Shown here: positions 41,010 through 50,668 of the stretch, piece by piece
Layout of the letters: each line of letters opens with the position of its first letter
How positions within the stretch are numbered: position 1 is the first letter of the stretch
Assembly (NCBI GenBank): GCA_021202465.1
Contig: JAJQCZ010000015.1
Coordinates: 1-55,753, forward strand
Direction: 5' to 3'
Length of the DNA stretch: 55,753 nucleotides
From: Lachnospiraceae bacterium
GTDB lineage: Bacteria; Bacillota; Clostridia; Lachnospirales; Lachnospiraceae
The notes under the pieces: generated by a model
What the model was told of the DNA's origin: nothing
The model's database searches: none
Seen by the model: only the letters and a program-made list of their open reading frames with translations
Position numbers and translations under genes: made by a program

Positions 41010-42398
41010 TTATACTCCTTCCGGTTTGCGCCGGAAAGCCGGGGTGGGGGGATATATTTTCTCTTTTTCGCGCATTCCCCCGCGATATTTTACATAGTAA
41101 AGAAACATTCCCAGCGCCGTCAGCGCCCAGGTCGCCGGATAGGTGAAGGCTACGCTCTCCACGCTCTGGAAACGCGGCACGATCAGAAACAGCAGCGCCG
41201 TGCGTACAAGGCAGAGATTGACCAGGACGATGTACATGGGCTGTTTCACCCGGCCGACGCCACGCAGGCTGTCCCCAAGGATCTGCAGCACGGAATACAG
41301 GAAATAGAAGGGAAAGGTGACCGCGATGATACGACATCCCAGAGCAATCACGTCGGCCTCCGTATTGAAAAGGCGGAAGAGACTCGATCCGAAGCACAGA
41401 GCCGCCGCGCTGGTGAGCGCCGCCACACCCATACTCATGAACAGGCATACGCGGGTGCCCTCCCGCACGCGCTGCGTATCGCCTGCGCCCAGATTCTGCC
41501 CGGCGAAGGACATCACCGCCTGACCGAAGGCCACGATAGGCAGATAAATAATCAGCTCCACCTTAAAATAAGCGGTGAAAGCGGCGATGGCATCCTCCCC
41601 CAGCGAGTTGATATGAACCTGCGCCATGACGTTGGACAGCGTGATGACCAGAGACTGCGTACCCGCCGGGATGCCGATGGCGACGATCCGCCGCAGAATG
41701 GGGAGATCAAAATGAATCTCCCGCAGGCGCAGCGCATAGCGCTCATCCAGTCCCATGAGACTGACAAGCGTCATTCCGGCCGCCGCCGTCTGGGAGATCA
41801 GCGTCGCCCAGGCCACGCCGTCCACACCACCAGCCAGACCGCGGATGAACAGGTAGTCCATGGCCACGTTCGCCAGTCCGCCCACGGTCTGGGCATACAG
41901 AGGCGAACGCGAGTCGCCGAGAGCACGCAGCACACCGGAATCAAGGTTATAGATAAACATGGGAACCAGAGAGATCAGATAAATACGCAGATAGCTAACC
42001 GCGTCGGCCTGCAGCGACTCCGGTGTATTGACCAGACGCAGATAGGCGGGCGCCGCCGCATAGCCCACGGCGAAAAGCAGGGCGCCTCCGACAAGACTGA
42101 GCGCCAGCACCGTATGCACCGCACTGCGGATCCTCTCCGTCTTCCCGGCGCCGAAGAGCTGTGCCACCGCTACCCCGGCCCCCACCGACATGCCGCCGAA
42201 GAAACCAACAAGGCAGTTGATCAGCTGGCTGCTGGCACCGATGGCCGCCGAAGCTGATTTATCAATGAAATTTCCTACAAAAATCAGATCAACCGTATTG
42301 TAAAGCTGCTGCACCAGACTGCTCAGGAGCAGCGGAACGGCGAAGGCCAGCAGGCTCCGCCCGATCTTTCCCGAAGTCAGGTCTGTCGTTTTCGCCAT
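41010..42398 (-). CDS. MATE family multidrug/metabolite exporter
   Basis: 462-residue inner-membrane antiporter with about 12 membrane segments. The N-terminus (IGRSLLAFAVPLLLSSLVQQLYNTVDLIFVGNFI) is the standard MATE opening, and QSLVITLSNVMAQVHINSLGEDAIAAF marks the second half. It exports cationic or drug-like compounds using Na+ or H+. The gap to the binding-protein gene is 33 bp; the ribosome site is ordinary. Confidence 0.93.
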   Translation of the reverse strand: MAKTTDLTSGKIGRSLLAFAVPLLLSSLVQQLYNTVDLIFVGNFIDKSASAAIGASSQLINCLVGFFGGMSVGAGVAVAQLFGAGKTERIRSAVHTVLALSLVGGALLFAVGYAAAPAYLRLVNTPESLQADAVSYLRIYLISLVPMFIYNLDSGVLRALGDSRSPLYAQTVGGLANVAMDYLFIRGLAGGVDGVAWATLISQTAAAGMTLVSLMGLDERYALRLREIHFDLPILRRIVAIGIPAGTQSLVITLSNVMAQVHINSLGEDAIAAFTAYFKVELIIYLPIVAFGQAVMSFAGQNLGAGDTQRVREGTRVCLFMSMGVAALTSAAALCFGSSLFRLFNTEADVIALGCRIIAVTFPFYFLYSVLQILGDSLRGVGRVKQPMYIVLVNLCLVRTALLFLIVPRFQSVESVAFTYPATWALTALGMFLYYVKYRGGMREKEKIYPPTPAFRRKPEGV

Positions 42399-42511
42399 AT
42401 GAGATCATCCTCCCCGCCCGGACAAGAACGCCGAGTCTCTTCGCCACAGCACCGAATCTCTCCGGTCTCACAGCGCTGCCTCCCTGCGCCCTGTCTTCTC
42501 TCGCAGGTGGG

Positions 42512-42540
42512 ATTATAACAGGAAGAGTCCGCAGCGGCAA
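42512..42540 (-). promoter_or_regulatory. Promoter of the MATE gene
   Basis: On the minus strand TTGCCG (42535-42540), 17 bp, TATAAT (42512-42517), about 115 bp before the start. Nothing gene-like lies between here and the histidine kinase end. Confidence 0.5.
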
Positions 42541-42611
42541 CCCGCCCGGGGGGTTCTTTATTGAGAATGTTTCACATGAGCACATAAACATATAATATCA
42601 GGATCCAAAAG

Positions 42612-43874
42612 TCACCCCGGCAGCACCGCTGTGATCTGCAGGGAATGGCCGTCCTCGGTCGACGCGGAGATTTTTCCCCTGTGGGCCGCCACGATCGCCC
42701 CGGCGATCGACAGTCCCAGACCGTGGCCGCTGACTGAGGAATTCCTGGAGGCATCCGCCCGGTAAAAACGATCAAAGAGGTGCTCGATCTGCTCCTTCGT
42801 AATGGAAGGAGTCGTATTATACACCGACAGACGCACTGTATTTTTCTTCTTCTCCAGAGTCAGGGAGATCGTGCCCCCCTCCTGTGAATATTTCAGGGCG
42901 TTATCCAGGAGAATCGTCGTCAGCTGGCGGATGGCCTTCTCATCTCCGCAGAGGGAGAGCATCGGCTGGATATGACCCTCCAGGCTCTTCCCCTGCGTCC
43001 TGGCCACTGCCTGAAACGAAGCGAAGGCTTCCTCCACCACATCCGAGAGAGGGAACTCGATCCGCTGCGCCTGATCCCCGGCTTCCTCCATCCGCGAGAG
43101 AAGAATCAGGTCATTGGTCAGACCGGCCAGCCGTTTTGTCTGATTCTGAATATCCCTCAGCCACTCATTTTCTCCGAGATCCATTTCCAGAATCTCCGCG
43201 TCCGCATCAATGATAGTCAGTGGCGTCTTCAGCTCATGCCCTGCGTCGGTGATAAAGCGTTTCTGCTTCTCATAATTCTCTGCAAAGGGACGCACGATCC
43301 GTCCCGAAAGAAAAAGCATCAGCAGAAAGACCGCCGCCAGCCCCGCCAGACTCACCAGGATGCCGAGCAGAGCAAAGGTACGGAAGAAGCGCAGACTGTT
43401 CGTGCAGTCCAGGAAAATCACGCGGCTGCCTGTCCCCTCGGAATATTCCAGATAACGGTAATTTCCCATAAACCCACTCGTCCGCCCGCTCTCCCAGACC
43501 GCCTCCGCATACTCAATGGCAGTCTCCACATCGACCGCCGCGATCTGCTCCGTATCCGTGTAGAGCACCGCCCCCTCGCCATTGAGCGCCACCACAAAAT
43601 ACCGGGACTCATAGGGGAGCTCCTCGGTAAGACGGCTGCCAAGGCGAAAACCAAAGAAAAAAGTCCCGCCCGACTTGTCCGCGCTGCCATTTCCTTCCGG
43701 ATACGAATCCGGAAATGCTCCGCCATTCTCACTGAGAATCTCCAGAACGCTGTCGGCGTCGGAAATGACCTGCCGGTAGCTCAGCGCGGCAACAATACCC
43801 AGAATGATGGACAGAACCGCAAAGAGGGAGAACATCGTTGCCAGGATGAATTTAACGCGCAGTTTTCGAATCAT
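42612..43874 (-). CDS. Sensor histidine kinase
   Basis: 420-residue membrane kinase. Membrane segments lie near 9-33 and 166-190, enclosing an extracellular sensor of about 130 residues with an acidic, Gly-rich start. HisKA carries the phosphoacceptor H213 in DAGHELKTPLT, and the ATPase has DNALKYSQEGG, SGHGLGLSIAG and related boxes. There is no clear HAMP. The start overlaps the response regulator stop (ATGA). It partners the gene upstream; the stimulus is unknown. Confidence 0.93.
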   Translation of the reverse strand: MIRKLRVKFILATMFSLFAVLSIILGIVAALSYRQVISDADSVLEILSENGGAFPDSYPEGNGSADKSGGTFFFGFRLGSRLTEELPYESRYFVVALNGEGAVLYTDTEQIAAVDVETAIEYAEAVWESGRTSGFMGNYRYLEYSEGTGSRVIFLDCTNSLRFFRTFALLGILVSLAGLAAVFLLMLFLSGRIVRPFAENYEKQKRFITDAGHELKTPLTIIDADAEILEMDLGENEWLRDIQNQTKRLAGLTNDLILLSRMEEAGDQAQRIEFPLSDVVEEAFASFQAVARTQGKSLEGHIQPMLSLCGDEKAIRQLTTILLDNALKYSQEGGTISLTLEKKKNTVRLSVYNTTPSITKEQIEHLFDRFYRADASRNSSVSGHGLGLSIAGAIVAAHRGKISASTEDGHSLQITAVLPG

Positions 43875-44545
43875 GCCTTCTCCTCCAGCGAATAGCCGAC
43901 GTTGCGGGTCACCCGGATCTCAATGTCGGCATGCAGAGCCGCCAGCTTCTTGCGCAGATAGGAAATGTAAACCCACACCACGTTGATCTCGGCCTCACTG
44001 TCGTAACCCCAGATCTTCTCCATGAACCGTTCCGCCGGAATGACAGCACGCGGATTGCTCATCAGCAGCTCCAGCATCTGGAACTCTTTGTTCGCCAGGC
44101 AAAAACTGCCTGCCGGGGTAGAAAGCTCGAAGGTCGCCCGGTCCAACGTCACATTGCCCAGTGTCAGGCGGGAACTGACCTGTGCCGTCTGCGTTCTGGT
44201 CATGGCCCGGATCCGCGCCAGCAGTTCCCTTGTGTTAAAAGGCTTCGTCAGATAATCATTGGCCCCGGCATCCAGGCCCAGCACCTTATCGTCGATCTCG
44301 GATTTCGCCGTCAGCATCAGCACCGGCACACGGTTGCCCTTCTTCCGGATAGTCTTTAACACCGTGATTCCATCCACTTTAGGCATCATGATGTCCAGCA
44401 CCACGCCGTCATAATTGTCCGCCTCCAGATAGTCCAGGGCCTCCTGCCCGTCATAAGCAGCATCCACCGAATAGTTATTGCGCTCCAGAATCGTAACCAG
44501 CGCTTTCGAGAGAGCCCTCTCATCCTCTGCCAACAGCAGTCTCAT
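43871..44545 (-). CDS. OmpR/PhoB-family response regulator
   Basis: 224 residues. A receiver domain with acidic pocket LLAEDER, phosphoacceptor D51 (VLDIMMPK) and KPF, followed by a winged-helix output domain (about 130-224, with EINVVWVYISYLRKKL). It is first in the pair with the kinase next door. An AT-rich leader with TTTAA repeats (44610-44630) may hold its own binding sites, but no clean promoter was fixed. Confidence 0.94.
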   Translation of the reverse strand: MRLLLAEDERALSKALVTILERNNYSVDAAYDGQEALDYLEADNYDGVVLDIMMPKVDGITVLKTIRKKGNRVPVLMLTAKSEIDDKVLGLDAGANDYLTKPFNTRELLARIRAMTRTQTAQVSSRLTLGNVTLDRATFELSTPAGSFCLANKEFQMLELLMSNPRAVIPAERFMEKIWGYDSEAEINVVWVYISYLRKKLAALHADIEIRVTRNVGYSLEEKA

Positions 44546-44630
44546 CTAACGTCCTCCTCCGGCCCGTGGCCGTTCTTTCACATTGACGATCTTAGCATAA
44601 CGTCTATACCTTAAGTAAACTTTAAAAATA

Positions 44631-44695
44631 TGATGACACAAGGGACAAAAGGTCAGGAATGGAACGCTCGCGTTCCAATTCATGACCTTGGGGAC
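44631..44695 (-). repeat. Palindromic dispersed repeat, copy 1
   Basis: Core GGAACGC-TC-GCGTTCC (44661-44676) inside a longer stem (AAGGTCA...TGACCTT, 44649-44689). Its reverse complement matches the copy at 55391-55454 over about 60 bp, including the flanking TTTTGTCYCTTGTGT tail. It lies between a response regulator and the hydratase gene. Confidence 0.8.
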
Positions 44696-44737
44696 CGCAA
44701 CAACATGACTCCGCCTCAAACCGGATCTCTGTACGGC

Positions 44738-44764
44738 AAAGGGCGCGCCCGCAGGCGCGCCCTT
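44738..44764 (-). terminator. GC-rich terminator after the hydratase gene
   Basis: AAGGGCGCGCC pairs with GGCGCGCCCTT around a short CGCAG loop, about 35 bp after the hydratase stop. The T run is only three bases. Confidence 0.55.
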
Positions 44765-44797
44765 CGTATGTTCGTATTCGATTGGGGATCGAAACGA

Positions 44798-47086
44798 TTA
44801 GCCTCTGTAGTAGTTGATCAGACATCCGGCCGTGATGATATCTCTCTCAGCATCGGTCAGCTCACCCAGACGTACATCGAATTCCTTCATGCCGTCCGCG
44901 GTCACTGCGTACGCCTTGATCACTTCGTCCTTGTTGAGGATGGCAGCACGCACGCCGGGGATGAATACATAGTCACCCAGAGCGAAAGGAAGCTCCTTGT
45001 CGTCGCCGTCATACAGGAAAGGCATCATGCCCCAGTTGATCAGGTTGGATCTGTATCTCTTGGTCGCATAGTCGTGTGCGATGTTCGCCCAGGCGCCCAG
45101 CACCTTCTGGCAGGAAGCAGCCTGCTCACGGGCGGAACCATCACCGGGCTTCACCGCATAGATGGTGGAACCGATCGCGGTGTTCATCGGATCGACGTTC
45201 GGGAACTGCGTCTTCACAGTCTCATAAGCCTTCGCGAATCCGGGATCCTCCATCGGGCTGGTGCCGGCCTGACGTGCATACTCAACCTTCTGTACTTCCT
45301 TGGCGTTAGGGACATAGTTGGGATCCTTACGGCTCAGAGCGAACTCAGCCAGGCCCAGAGGGTTGGAACGATAGGAAGAAGTCTCACCGGAAGGAATCAG
45401 CTCGTCGGTAGTGGTCACCGGGTCATGAATCTCGGACACAACCTTCAGCATCACATCGTCGGTCAGCGCGGTCATCTTCGGCCAGGGCTTGATGTTGGGG
45501 CCTTCAACCAGCTCCACCTCAGGCTGCGGCTTGCCGATGCCGTCATACACGCGGTTCGCGTAGATGTTGGCGTCGAAGTAGTACTTCGGACGAGTGTACT
45601 CGCCCTCGAAGGTCTCCGCGCTGGTCAGGAAGCCCTTGTTGGCAGCGGTCGCCGCGATGGAACGGGCATCCATCAGAGCTACGGAAGCGATCTGGCCGTT
45701 CTGCACCTTGGAGCCTTCGCGGTTCGGGAAGTTCCGGGTCGCATGACGCAGCGAGAACGCATTGTTGGCAGGGGTGTCGCCTGCGCCAAAGCAAGGGCCG
45801 CAGAACGCGGTCTTCAGGATCGCGCCGGTCTCCAGGATCTCCGCCGCACGGCCGTTCTTGATCAGCTCCATATAGATCGGCGTAGAAGCCGGGTACACGC
45901 TCAGGGTGAACTTGTCGTTGCCGATGTAGCTTCCCTTGAGGATATCCACGGCGTCGCAGATGTTCTCATAGCCGCCGCCGGCACATCCGGCGATCAGGCC
46001 TTGCTCGGTGTAGAGCTTGCCGTTCACGATCTTGTCCTGCAGAGAGTAGTCAATCTTGTCGCCGAAGCTGATCTTGGCTCTCTCCTCGACATCATGAAGC
46101 ACATCCTTCAGGTTGGCGTTCACGAAATCGATGGTATAGGCCTTGCTGGGATGGAAAGGCATGGCGATCATGGGCTTGATCTCCGCCAGGTCAACTTCCA
46201 CCACACCATCATAATAGGTAACAGGTGCGGGATTGATCTCCTTGTAATCCTCAGGACGATTGTGGGTATCATACCACTCTTTGGTTCTCTCATCGGTTCT
46301 CCAGATGGAGGACAGGCAGGTGGTCTCGGTGGTCATCACGTCGATGCCGATCCGGAAGTCAGAAGACAGGTTGGAGACGCCGGGGCCGACAAACTCCATC
46401 ACCTTATTCTTGACATAGCCCTTGTCGAAGGTGGCTCCTACCAGAGCGATAGCCACATCCATGGGGCCTACGCCTCTGCGAGGGGCATTCTTCAGGTAGA
46501 TCGCGATCACCTGAGGCATCTTGATGTCGTAGGTTCTGCCGCAGAGCTGCTTCGCCAGCTCGCCGCCGCCCTCGCCCATGGCCATGGTACCCAGAGCGCC
46601 GTAACGGGTATGGGAGTCGGAACCAAGGATCATCTTACCGCAGCCAGCCAGCACCTCACGGGCATACTGGTGAATAACAGCCTGATGAGGGGGTACATAC
46701 ATTCCGCCGTACTTCTGCGCAGCGGTCAGACCGAAGACATGGTCATCCTCGTTGATGGTGCCGCCGACAGCGCACAGGGAGTTGTGGCAGTTGGTCAGAA
46801 CGTAGGGCAGAGGAAACTCGGTCATTCCCGAAGCTCTGGCGGTCTGGATGATACCTACGAAAGTGATGTCGTGGGAGATCATCTTATCAAACTTAATCTG
46901 CAGATCCTCGTTGTTTCCAGAGGTATTATGGGCCGTCAGGATATTGTAGGCCATCGTACCTTTTCTGGCGGCTTCCTTATCCGGAGCGCTGCCGGTCTTC
47001 GCGGCCACTGCGGCATTCACATCCCCAGTGTCCTCAACCAGATCAACGCCATTGATGAGATAAGCGCCGTTCTCGTATAATTTCAT
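44798..47086 (-). CDS. Aconitase-superfamily hydratase
   Basis: 762-residue Fe-S hydro-lyase. [26 protein letters not shown] is the aconitase substrate/cluster region. The [4Fe-4S] ligands are Cys in [14 protein letters not shown] and the CxxC of [10 protein letters not shown], followed by [13 protein letters not shown], the usual Arg-containing swivel signature. The start MKLYENG (47086) has AGGAGG upstream. It is the single-chain form annotated simply as hydratase in many Firmicutes; substrate (citrate, homocitrate, methylcitrate or other) cannot be told from sequence. It has its own promoter. Confidence 0.9.
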   Translation of the reverse strand: MKLYENGAYLINGVDLVEDTGDVNAAVAAKTGSAPDKEAARKGTMAYNILTAHNTSGNNEDLQIKFDKMISHDITFVGIIQTARASGMTEFPLPYVLTNCHNSLCAVGGTINEDDHVFGLTAAQKYGGMYVPPHQAVIHQYAREVLAGCGKMILGSDSHTRYGALGTMAMGEGGGELAKQLCGRTYDIKMPQVIAIYLKNAPRRGVGPMDVAIALVGATFDKGYVKNKVMEFVGPGVSNLSSDFRIGIDVMTTETTCLSSIWRTDERTKEWYDTHNRPEDYKEINPAPVTYYDGVVEVDLAEIKPMIAMPFHPSKAYTIDFVNANLKDVLHDVEERAKISFGDKIDYSLQDKIVNGKLYTEQGLIAGCAGGGYENICDAVDILKGSYIGNDKFTLSVYPASTPIYMELIKNGRAAEILETGAILKTAFCGPCFGAGDTPANNAFSLRHATRNFPNREGSKVQNGQIASVALMDARSIAATAANKGFLTSAETFEGEYTRPKYYFDANIYANRVYDGIGKPQPEVELVEGPNIKPWPKMTALTDDVMLKVVSEIHDPVTTTDELIPSGETSSYRSNPLGLAEFALSRKDPNYVPNAKEVQKVEYARQAGTSPMEDPGFAKAYETVKTQFPNVDPMNTAIGSTIYAVKPGDGSAREQAASCQKVLGAWANIAHDYATKRYRSNLINWGMMPFLYDGDDKELPFALGDYVFIPGVRAAILNKDEVIKAYAVTADGMKEFDVRLGELTDAERDIITAGCLINYYRG

Positions 47087-47135
47087 CGGTTTATCCTCCT
47101 TCTTGTGCCGTATCTGAGCGGCATCCGATGAATTC

Positions 47136-47164
47136 ATTATCGTATAAAATCGGCGGGAAGTCAA
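47136..47164 (-). promoter_or_regulatory. Promoter of the hydratase gene
   Basis: On the minus strand TTGACT (47159-47164), 17 bp, GATAAT (47136-47141), about 45 bp before the start codon. Confidence 0.65.
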
Positions 47165-47272
47165 GCGTATTGACCAAAAACCAAAAATAATTTAACAGGT
47201 TCCCCCCTCATGTTGTTATTCTTATCTTTTTTGCCAATATTTTGCAAATAACACCGTATTTTCAACATATTA

Positions 47273-49534
47273 TTATTCTTTTTGTCTCTCCTCTTCGGCC
47301 CGAAAAAAGACCAGCCGTACCCGGAAAGAGGCCCCGTCAGTGAACAATTCGAACCGTCCGTGGAGCTGCTCTGTGATGCTCCGTGCGATGGAAAGGCCCA
47401 GCCCGCTGCCCTCCGAACTGCGGGAGGCGTCGCCGCGGGTGAATCGCTCCATCAGATCCTCCGCCGGGAGCTCCAGAGAGCTGGCAGAGACATTTTTCAT
47501 CGTATAGATCAGGCTGTGCGCCGTCTCCTGCAGGTCGATATAGACGTGCGTTCCCGGTTTGGCATACTTACAGACGTTGGTAAAAAGGTTGTCAAAGACC
47601 CGCCACAGCAGCTTCCCGTCTGCCCGGATCGCGGCGGGAGGAGGCACCAGATGAACCACCGGCGTCAGCCCCGCCTCCTCCAGCCGTTCCTGAAATTCGC
47701 CCAGCACCTGGTTCACCATCTGCACCAGATCGATCCGCACCCACTGAATATCCAGGTTTCCCGAAGAGACGCGGTTGGCCTCCATCAGCGCCTCTGTCAG
47801 CGTCCGCAGCCGCGCCGCCTTTTCCTCCAGAATCCGCAGATATTCCTGCACCCGGGGATCAGGAAGATTCTCCCGCTTCAGCAGATCGACATAACTGATG
47901 ATCGAGGTCAGCGGCGTCCGCAGATCGTGAGAAACATTGGCGATGAGATCGGTCTTCATCCGCTCGCTGGCCGTCCGCTCACGCACGGCATTCTCCAGGC
48001 TGTCATCCAGTGCATTGACAGCCCCGGCGATCTGAGCCAGTTCGCCGGTCATACCCTCCGTATCCAGCTTCCGTCCCACATTTCCCCGGGACAGGCTCTC
48101 CACCCGCTCGAAGATCCGCTTATACTGACTCTCCCTCTCGCAGATGCGTCGGATATTCCAGACATTGAGAAGCAGCGCCGCCGCCAGAAGCACACTCCCC
48201 GGCAGCCAGACCCGCCGGTAGAGCTCCAGCACGGCCGCAGCTGTCACCAGCAGATCCATCATCTGAAATGAAAGCAGCGCCGCGACCCGACTGCGGCTGC
48301 GCCAGCGACCACCCCGGCTGCGCAAATTCTCCCGCAGGCCTCGCACGGCCTGACAGCAGAGGCTCCTGCTCGCGAACTGGTGCTGCCGCAGCCGCCGGAT
48401 CAGACTGAGCAGCAGGAAGACCGCCGGGAAATACGCCAGCGTCAGGAGCACCTCTCCGGAAACAATGTCCAGCCAGTACCCGTCCGTGTAGCCATAGCGA
48501 ATCTGCATAACACCGAAGTAAAGAACGAACAGCATCACTGCTTCACCGAGAAGCACAATCTCCGCATACCACAAATCGATGCCCCGCAGCTCCCGGCGTC
48601 CCAGAACCACAAGCCCCGCAAAGGAAACCGCCAGCGCCAGCAGCAGCACAGCCCCCAGCGTCAGCAGCATACGGATCAGCCGGGCAAACTGCACATAGTC
48701 GTTCTCTCCCTCCAGATACGCGTCACTCTGAGAAAATGTGGTATCGACAGCCACCATAATCTCATAGGTTCCTCCCGCCAGCAGCTGATTGTAAGCCAGG
48801 TTGCTGAAAACAGAGCTCGTCACTGTCTCAGACAGATTCGACTCGAACGCCCCCGTCTCCGAAGTGGCGGTAAAATACCTTCCATAATCCTCCACGCTCT
48901 CGTCGCTCAGCGCACTGTCGGCATTCGTGGAAACGACCGTCTTCCCGTCCGTATCCACGTAAATGAAACGATAGAAGAAATTCACGCCGCTCCCATCAAA
49001 TCCCAGCTCCCTCTGCAGCTGATAATACTCAGAAAGCTGATACAGAAGGGAAAGAGGAACCAGTGCGGACTCCGCCTCATCCTGCGATCCCCCGCCGTCC
49101 GTCTGTGTCCCGCTCTCCCCACGGCCTCCCTCCTCCTGTTTTCCGTCGTTCTCGTTTTTCTCCCCCACCACCAGATGATTCTTCTCATCAAAATAAACGC
49201 CCAGGTCTCTCCCGTAATCCAGAGCATCCTGCAGCGTATAAGAAATCTCCGTGCCGTCCTCCTGTGTGACGGTCTGCACCTCCTTCTCCAGATCCAGCGA
49301 CCCGTCTGTCTCAAACCGGGTCTCCAGAATCGAATAGCGAACCGCATTCCGCACGCTCTTCACCACCTGATTGCCGAAAGCTTCTGAATCCTCATAGGAA
49401 TTTCCCGCCACCGCATCCCCATAATACGTACTATCCGAATACCGAAACCCCAGATAAATAACGCCCAGAAGCAGTGCCAGCGTCAGAGCGTGAATCCCCC
49501 AGGCAGCACGTTCCGTACGTCTCTCCCGTTCCAA
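47273..49534 (-). CDS. Large sensor histidine kinase, VanS-like, with extra membrane domain
   Basis: 753 residues, unusually long. An N-terminal membrane segment (about 13-30) is followed by an extracellular sensor of about 250 residues with a low-complexity Gly/Asp/Glu stretch. A block of several membrane segments (about 285-455) comes next, then HisKA (NVSHDLRTPLTS) and an ATPase (DNLFTNVCKYAKPG, GSGLGLSIAR). The start codon is TTG (49534), with GGGAGG upstream. It is separated from its response regulator by 334 bp of repeats, so expression may be partly uncoupled. Confidence 0.92.
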   Translation of the reverse strand: MERERRTERAAWGIHALTLALLLGVIYLGFRYSDSTYYGDAVAGNSYEDSEAFGNQVVKSVRNAVRYSILETRFETDGSLDLEKEVQTVTQEDGTEISYTLQDALDYGRDLGVYFDEKNHLVVGEKNENDGKQEEGGRGESGTQTDGGGSQDEAESALVPLSLLYQLSEYYQLQRELGFDGSGVNFFYRFIYVDTDGKTVVSTNADSALSDESVEDYGRYFTATSETGAFESNLSETVTSSVFSNLAYNQLLAGGTYEIMVAVDTTFSQSDAYLEGENDYVQFARLIRMLLTLGAVLLLALAVSFAGLVVLGRRELRGIDLWYAEIVLLGEAVMLFVLYFGVMQIRYGYTDGYWLDIVSGEVLLTLAYFPAVFLLLSLIRRLRQHQFASRSLCCQAVRGLRENLRSRGGRWRSRSRVAALLSFQMMDLLVTAAAVLELYRRVWLPGSVLLAAALLLNVWNIRRICERESQYKRIFERVESLSRGNVGRKLDTEGMTGELAQIAGAVNALDDSLENAVRERTASERMKTDLIANVSHDLRTPLTSIISYVDLLKRENLPDPRVQEYLRILEEKAARLRTLTEALMEANRVSSGNLDIQWVRIDLVQMVNQVLGEFQERLEEAGLTPVVHLVPPPAAIRADGKLLWRVFDNLFTNVCKYAKPGTHVYIDLQETAHSLIYTMKNVSASSLELPAEDLMERFTRGDASRSSEGSGLGLSIARSITEQLHGRFELFTDGASFRVRLVFFRAEEERQKE

Positions 49535-49556
49535 TAAAATCCTCCCCCTCTCCCCC

Positions 49557-49696
49557 GTTACTCACATTCCACACATGCGGTGACAGTTACCATTGACAGA
49601 GAAAACGCCCCTTCCCATTCTTCCCAGTTACCCACATTCCACGCATGCGGTGACAGCTATCATTGACAGAGAGAACCATCCTTCCCCTTCCTCCAT
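49557..49696. repeat. Two tandem 70-bp direct repeats
   Basis: Copies at 49557-49626 and 49627-49696, about 80-85% alike, both containing CATGCGGTGACAG and CATTGACAGAGA. They lie between the kinase start and the response regulator stop. They code for nothing evident. Confidence 0.75.
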
Positions 49697-49723
49697 GCCG
49701 CTCACAGTCATTCTCCGCACAGC

Positions 49724-49792
49724 CCGTTCAAACATATAGTGCCTTTCGAGAAGCGTTTTAAGCTTCGAGAAAGCCACTACATGTTTGGACGG
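49724..49792. repeat. 69-bp imperfect inverted repeat
   Basis: Left arm CCGTTCAAACATATAGTG... (49724-49755) and right arm ...CACTACATGTTTGGACGG (49761-49792) pair over about 30 bases with a few mismatches around a TTTTA centre. It could fold as a long hairpin in RNA or be the end structure of a small mobile repeat. Confidence 0.7.
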
Positions 49793-49793
49793 C

Positions 49794-49867
49794 GTCACTC
49801 GAAAAGCGTCACTCGAAAAGCCTGAACGGCGTCACTCGAAAAGCCTGGACGGCGTCACTCGAACAGT
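49794..49867. repeat. Short tandem repeats running up to the response regulator stop
   Basis: Core GTCACTCGAAAAGC is repeated: a 14-bp copy (49794-49807), two full 23-bp units (49808-49830 and 49831-49853, each adding CCTGRACGGC), and a partial unit (49854-49867). The last one ends at the stop codon of the response regulator. Confidence 0.8.
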
Positions 49868-49868
49868 G

Positions 49869-50570
49869 TCACCGCTTCTCCAGCTTATATCCGATGCCCC
49901 ACACGACCTTGAGATACTGCGGATCCTTCGGATTTATTTCGATCTTCTCGCGGATATGGCGGATATGCACCGCCACCGTATTGTCCACGCCGACCGCCTG
50001 CTCATTCCAGATATTTTCATAAATCTGCTCGATGGAGAAGACCTTCCCCGCATTTTTAATCAGAAAGAGAAGAATGTTATACTCGATCGGCGTCAGCTTC
50101 ACCGGCTCCCCCTCCATGGTCACTTCCTTCCTCTCATCGTCCACGGTCAGGCCGCCGGTGCGGTACACATGCTCCGCCCCTTCCGTGCAGCCTCCCAGCT
50201 GCGTATAGCGGCGCAGCTGAGAACGCACCCGCGCCACCAGCTCCAGCGGACTGAAGGGCTTGGTCACATAGTCGTCTGCCCCCATATTAAGGCCGAAGAT
50301 CTTATCTGACTCCTCGGAGCGCGCCGACAACAGGATAATGGGAATGCTGCTGATCTCCCGCACCCGCAGAGTCGCCCGCATTCCATCCAGCTTCGGCATC
50401 ATAATATCCAGGATAATCAGGTGGACCTCCTCGCGGCGCAGAATCTCCAGCGCCTCCTCCCCGTCGTAGGCCTTCAGTACATGGTAGCCTTCCTGAGAGA
50501 GATAGATCTCGATCGCCTCCACGATCTCTCTGTCATCGTCACACACCAGTATCGTCTGCTGCATTTTCAT
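49869..50570 (-). CDS. VanR-like OmpR-family response regulator
   Basis: 233 residues. The start MKMQQTILVCDDD (50570) has GCGAGG five bases upstream; an ATG two codons on is the alternative. The receiver has D55 (LIILDIMMPK) and KPFSPLELVARVRSQLRRYTQLG, which is typical of VanR-like regulators. The winged-helix domain ends GIGYKLEKR. It should be phosphorylated by the large kinase downstream. Direct repeats TTAAGAT 11 bp apart upstream are probable self-binding sites. Confidence 0.93.
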   Translation of the reverse strand: MKMQQTILVCDDDREIVEAIEIYLSQEGYHVLKAYDGEEALEILRREEVHLIILDIMMPKLDGMRATLRVREISSIPIILLSARSEESDKIFGLNMGADDYVTKPFSPLELVARVRSQLRRYTQLGGCTEGAEHVYRTGGLTVDDERKEVTMEGEPVKLTPIEYNILLFLIKNAGKVFSIEQIYENIWNEQAVGVDNTVAVHIRHIREKIEINPKDPQYLKVVWGIGYKLEKR

Positions 50571-50627
50571 TTTCCTCGCTCTGTGATTCAGATGATGCAG
50601 GGGCAAAAGTATTTCCCCCTGCCTGTC

Positions 50628-50657
50628 ATTATAACAAGGCTTTCTGCAAGAACACAA
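50628..50657 (-). promoter_or_regulatory. Promoter of the VanR-like gene
   Basis: On the minus strand TTGTGT (50652-50657), 18 bp, TATAAT (50628-50633). Confidence 0.5.
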
Positions 50658-50668
50658 GCGCCGCTTTA

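Noticed and set aside
44630-47080. Plus-strand 816-codon frame opposite the hydratase gene
   Set aside because: Antisense shadow; it also runs through the palindromic repeat, and the minus strand has the aconitase motifs.
49557-49867. Possible CRISPR array
   Set aside because: Units are directly adjacent, differ in length and have no spacers or cas genes.
47273-50570. Vancomycin resistance vanRS locus
   Set aside because: The regulators look VanR/S-like, but no vanH, vanA/B or vanX genes are present in the window.
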